Positions 61,797 to 64,000 of a stretch of DNA of 64,000 nucleotides are shown here, one piece after another. The DNA comes from Pseudoduganella namucuonensis. Its GTDB lineage: Bacteria; Pseudomonadota; Gammaproteobacteria; Burkholderiales; Burkholderiaceae_D. The stretch is taken from positions 62,001 through 126,000 of the forward strand of contig NZ_FPBO01000005.1 in NCBI RefSeq assembly GCF_900116645.1, written 5' to 3'. The position numbers were made by a program, and so were the translations under genes. Numbering within the stretch: the first letter of the stretch is position 1; the number at the start of each line of letters is the position of its first letter. The notes under the pieces are model-generated. The model was given only the letters and a program-made list of their open reading frames with translations, had not been told where the DNA came from and ran no database searches.

Positions 61797-63053
61797 ATGG
61801 CCATAGCCTGCGGAGTCGATTTTGGCACCTCCAATTCCACGGTGGGCTGGGCGCGTCCCGGCCACCCCACCATGCTGGCGCTGGAGGACGGCAAGCCGAC
61901 CTTGCCGTCGGTGGTGTTCTTCAACGCCGACGACGACGAGGTGAGCTACGGCCGCGCCGCGCTGGGCGAGTACCTGGCCGGCTACGAGGGCCGGCTGATG
62001 CGGTCCATGAAAAGCCTGCTGGGCACCAGCCTGATCGACGGCCAGACCGAGGTCGGCGGCCGCGCGCTGCCGTTCCGCATGCTGCTGGCCCACTTCATCG
62101 GCGAGGTCAAGCGCCGCGCCGAGCAGCAGGCCGGGCGCCAGTTCACCTCCGCCGTGTTCGGCCGGCCCGTGTACTTCATCGACGACAACCCCGTCAACGA
62201 CCAGCAGGCCGAGGACACGCTGGCCGAGGTGGCGCGCTCGGTGGGCTTCAAGGACATCGCCTTCCAGTTCGAGCCCATCGCCGCCGCCTTCGACTACGAG
62301 TCCCAGATCGCCCGCGAGGAACTGGTGCTGATCGCCGACATCGGCGGCGGCACGTCCGACTTCTCGCTGGTGCGCCTGTCGCCCGAGCGCGCGAAAAAGG
62401 CCGAGCGCCGCGACGACATCCTGGCCACCGGCGGCGTGCACATCGGCGGCACCGACTTCGACAAATACCTGAGCCTGTCGGCGGTGATGCCGCTGCTGGG
62501 CTACGGCAGCCAGCTCAACAACGGCAGCGAAATCCCGTCCAGCTACTTCTTCAACCTGGCCACGTGGCACACCATCAACCAGGCCTACACCAAGAAGATG
62601 TGGACCCAGCTGAGCGAACTGGCGCGCGACGCGCGCGAACAGGAAAAGCTGGGCCGCCTGCAAAAGCTGATCGACCAGCGCGCCGGCCACTGGCTGGCCA
62701 TGAAGGTGGAGGAGGGCAAGATCGCGCTGTCCGGCGATGAAACCGTGCGGCTGGAGCTGGACCGCCTGACGCCGGCGGCCACGCTGGAACTGCGGCGCGG
62801 CGAGTTCGACGCGGCCATCGGCCACCTGGTGGGCTCGGTCGAGCAGACCGTGTTCAAGCTGCTGAAGGAGGCCGGCGTCGCGCCGGAGCGGGTGGACACG
62901 GTGTTCTTCACCGGCGGCTCCAGCGGCGTGCAATCGCTGCGCGAGCGGATCGCGGCCGTGGTGCCGTCGGCGCGCAAGGTCGAGGGCGACCTGTTCGGCA
63001 GCATCGGCGCCGGCCTGGCGCTGGACGCGGTGCGCAAGTTCGGAGGCGCGTGA
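61797..63053 (+). CDS. yegD: Hsp70-like ATPase YegD
   Basis: YegD is an Hsp70-type actin-fold protein without a substrate-binding domain; its function is unclear. The 418 residues show phosphate-1 CGVDFGTSNSTVGWA (residues 5-19), phosphate-2 VLIADIGGGTSDFSLVRL (near 178) and the adenosine motif VFFTGGSSGVQSLRERI (near 365). The ATG at 61797 follows ATAGAG. The exonuclease gene starts on the last base of its stop (TGATG), so the pair is translationally coupled. Confidence 0.92.
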   Translation: MAIACGVDFGTSNSTVGWARPGHPTMLALEDGKPTLPSVVFFNADDDEVSYGRAALGEYLAGYEGRLMRSMKSLLGTSLIDGQTEVGGRALPFRMLLAHFIGEVKRRAEQQAGRQFTSAVFGRPVYFIDDNPVNDQQAEDTLAEVARSVGFKDIAFQFEPIAAAFDYESQIAREELVLIADIGGGTSDFSLVRLSPERAKKAERRDDILATGGVHIGGTDFDKYLSLSAVMPLLGYGSQLNNGSEIPSSYFFNLATWHTINQAYTKKMWTQLSELARDAREQEKLGRLQKLIDQRAGHWLAMKVEEGKIALSGDETVRLELDRLTPAATLELRRGEFDAAIGHLVGSVEQTVFKLLKEAGVAPERVDTVFFTGGSSGVQSLRERIAAVVPSARKVEGDLFGSIGAGLALDAVRKFGGA

Positions 63054-63679
63054 TGCGTGTCTACAGCAAACCCATCGTGATGATCGACTTCGAGACCACC
63101 GGGCTGTCGCCGGACATGGGCGACCGCATCACCGAGGTCGCCGCGCTGCGCATCGCCGAGGGACGCATCGTCGAGCGCTATGTCTCGCTGATCAACTGCA
63201 AGGTGCGCATTCCTTCCTTCATCACCGGGCTGACGGGCATCACGCAGCAGATGGTGGACGGCGCGCCGCCGGTGGCCGAGGTGGTGCCGCGGCTGCTGGA
63301 GTTCATCGGCGCCGACGCGCTGGCCGCCCACAACGCCAGCTTCGACGAGAAGTTCCTGCGCGCCGAGAGCGCGCGGCTGGGCATGGCCTCCGCGCACCAG
63401 GGCACCGTGTGCTCGCTCAAGCTGTCGCGCCGCGTGTTCCCGCAACTGGGCAGCTACAAGCTGGGCACGCTGTCCGGCCAGCTGGGCATCAAGTTCAAGA
63501 GCGCGGCCCACCGGGCCGAGTCGGACGCGGAAGTGGCGGCGGAAGTGCTGCTGCACATCGGCCGCCACCTGGGATCCACCTACGGCATGAACGAGGTGGA
63601 CCCGGCGCTGCTGCTGTCCGTGAACAAGCTGGCCGCCGCCAAGGTGCACCAGTTCCTGCTGAAACAGACCGCGGCGTAA
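63053..63679 (+). CDS. DEDDh 3'-5' exonuclease (DnaQ-like)
   Basis: The 208-residue exonuclease resembles the proofreading epsilon subunit of DNA polymerase III but stands alone. ExoI IDFETTGLSP (near 12) has the DxE pair, ExoII AHNASFDEKFL (near 92) the second Asp, and ExoIII HRAESDAEVAAEVL (near 154) the His and last Asp. All catalytic residues are intact. It is coupled to yegD. A link between the two proteins is not known to me. Confidence 0.9.
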   Translation: MRVYSKPIVMIDFETTGLSPDMGDRITEVAALRIAEGRIVERYVSLINCKVRIPSFITGLTGITQQMVDGAPPVAEVVPRLLEFIGADALAAHNASFDEKFLRAESARLGMASAHQGTVCSLKLSRRVFPQLGSYKLGTLSGQLGIKFKSAAHRAESDAEVAAEVLLHIGRHLGSTYGMNEVDPALLLSVNKLAAAKVHQFLLKQTAA

Positions 63680-63683
63680 AACC

Positions 63684-63749
63684 GGGGACAGACCCGCGTT
63701 CCGCGCCTCCTGCCTTTGCGATAGCGCCTGGCGCGGAGGGTCTGTCCCC
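63684..63749. repeat. Dispersed GGGGACAGACCC palindrome, copy 3 (long form)
   Basis: The outer arms GGGGACAGACCC (63684-63695) and its complement (63738-63749) are separated by 42 bp. Inner arms CCGCGCC/GGCGCGG lie at about 63701 and 63730, forming a long hairpin. It follows the exonuclease stop by 4 bp and may end the message. The core matches the elements at 18177 and 33747. Confidence 0.75.
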
Positions 63750-63837
63750 AGCGGCCGCGGCAATGCGATACAAAAAAGGGCTGGTGAAATTCGCGGATCG
63801 CTTTACAATACCGCCAATGTTATAAGAACCTGGTGCC

Positions 63838-64000
63838 GTGAGACTGAAACGTAATATCGTATATGGCTTGCTTTCGCTTCTGCTGGTGTTGTCCCAGCAG
63901 ATGGGGATCACGCACGCGGTATCGCACCTCTCCGACATCCGCAACGGCGGCGGCCAGCAACAGCGCCAGCAGCTCCAGGATCGCGACACCAGCGCCTCCA
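63838..64000 (+). CDS. Exported hypothetical protein, 3' partial
   Basis: A GTG at 63838 opens a frame that runs off the window. It begins MRLKRNIVYGLLSLLLVLSQ, a signal peptide, followed by QMGITHAVSHLSDIRNGGG and a Gln/Arg-rich stretch (QQQRQQLQDRD). Histidines after the signal might bind metal, but too little is visible to name a family. Confidence 0.5.
   Translation, partial: MRLKRNIVYGLLSLLLVLSQQMGITHAVSHLSDIRNGGGQQQRQQLQDRDTSAS

Overview
The window is high-GC DNA typical of a betaproteobacterium of the Oxalobacteraceae (Massilia, Duganella or Pseudoduganella type). The evidence is very GC-biased codon use, paired cyanophycin synthetases with their ABC/DUF1854 partners, PEP-CTERM sorting signals, a Bug/Tct transporter and short dispersed GGGGACAGACCC palindromes. 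This placement is inferred from gene content; no 16S gene is present. I saw no rRNA, tRNA or intact insertion sequence.

Bases 1-12086 hold a complete-looking type I-E CRISPR-Cas locus, less GC-biased than what follows: cas3 (5' end cut by the window), cse1, cse2, cas6e, cas7, cas5, cas1, cas2, then a long array. The array has 60 direct repeats at an exact 61-bp period (8134-11759) with 59 spacers of 32 nt. It ends in an unusual tail: four repeats in inverted orientation (11777-11988), one degenerate forward repeat and a truncated one. Two spacers differ only within the first eight (seed) positions.

From 12.2 to 19.2 kb lies a four-carbon acid-sugar operon (MFS transporter, ltnD, otnK, otnC, otnI, epimerase/dehydrogenase) facing a GntR/FCD repressor across a good sigma-70 promoter. 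From 19.6 to 24.9 kb is a MacAB-like ABC export operon that encodes one polypeptide with two tandem adaptor modules plus a separate lipoprotein adaptor. A short-chain dehydrogenase, a tripartite TctCBA uptake system, a secreted hypothetical protein, a thiolase, an amino-acid permease and a hemerythrin follow to 32.9 kb.

From 33 to 41 kb: a BlaI-type repressor with two palindromic operators upstream and a fused M56-M23 metallopeptidase, a TonB-dependent receptor, a glycerate 2-kinase, a secreted protein and a LytS/LytTR-type two-component pair. From 41.4 to 44.4 kb a GH74-type lipoprotein and a PEP-CTERM protein form a pair. From 45.1 to 53.4 kb is the cyanophycin locus: NUDIX, DUF1854 and a zinc-ribbon ABC exporter on the minus strand, CphA-prime and CphA on the plus strand.

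From 53.4 to 56.3 kb is a patchwork of small genes (two tiny overlapping membrane proteins, YdhR-like, SRPBCC, a broken gene, a VHL-beta-domain lipoprotein, MmcQ/YjbR, KTSC, DUF1902). From 56.4 to 61.6 kb a minus-strand cluster encodes a PEP-CTERM protein, a PrcB-like protein and a large S8 protease, with a LacI-family regulator upstream. The window ends with an Hsp70-like YegD, a DEDDh exonuclease and the start of a secreted protein.
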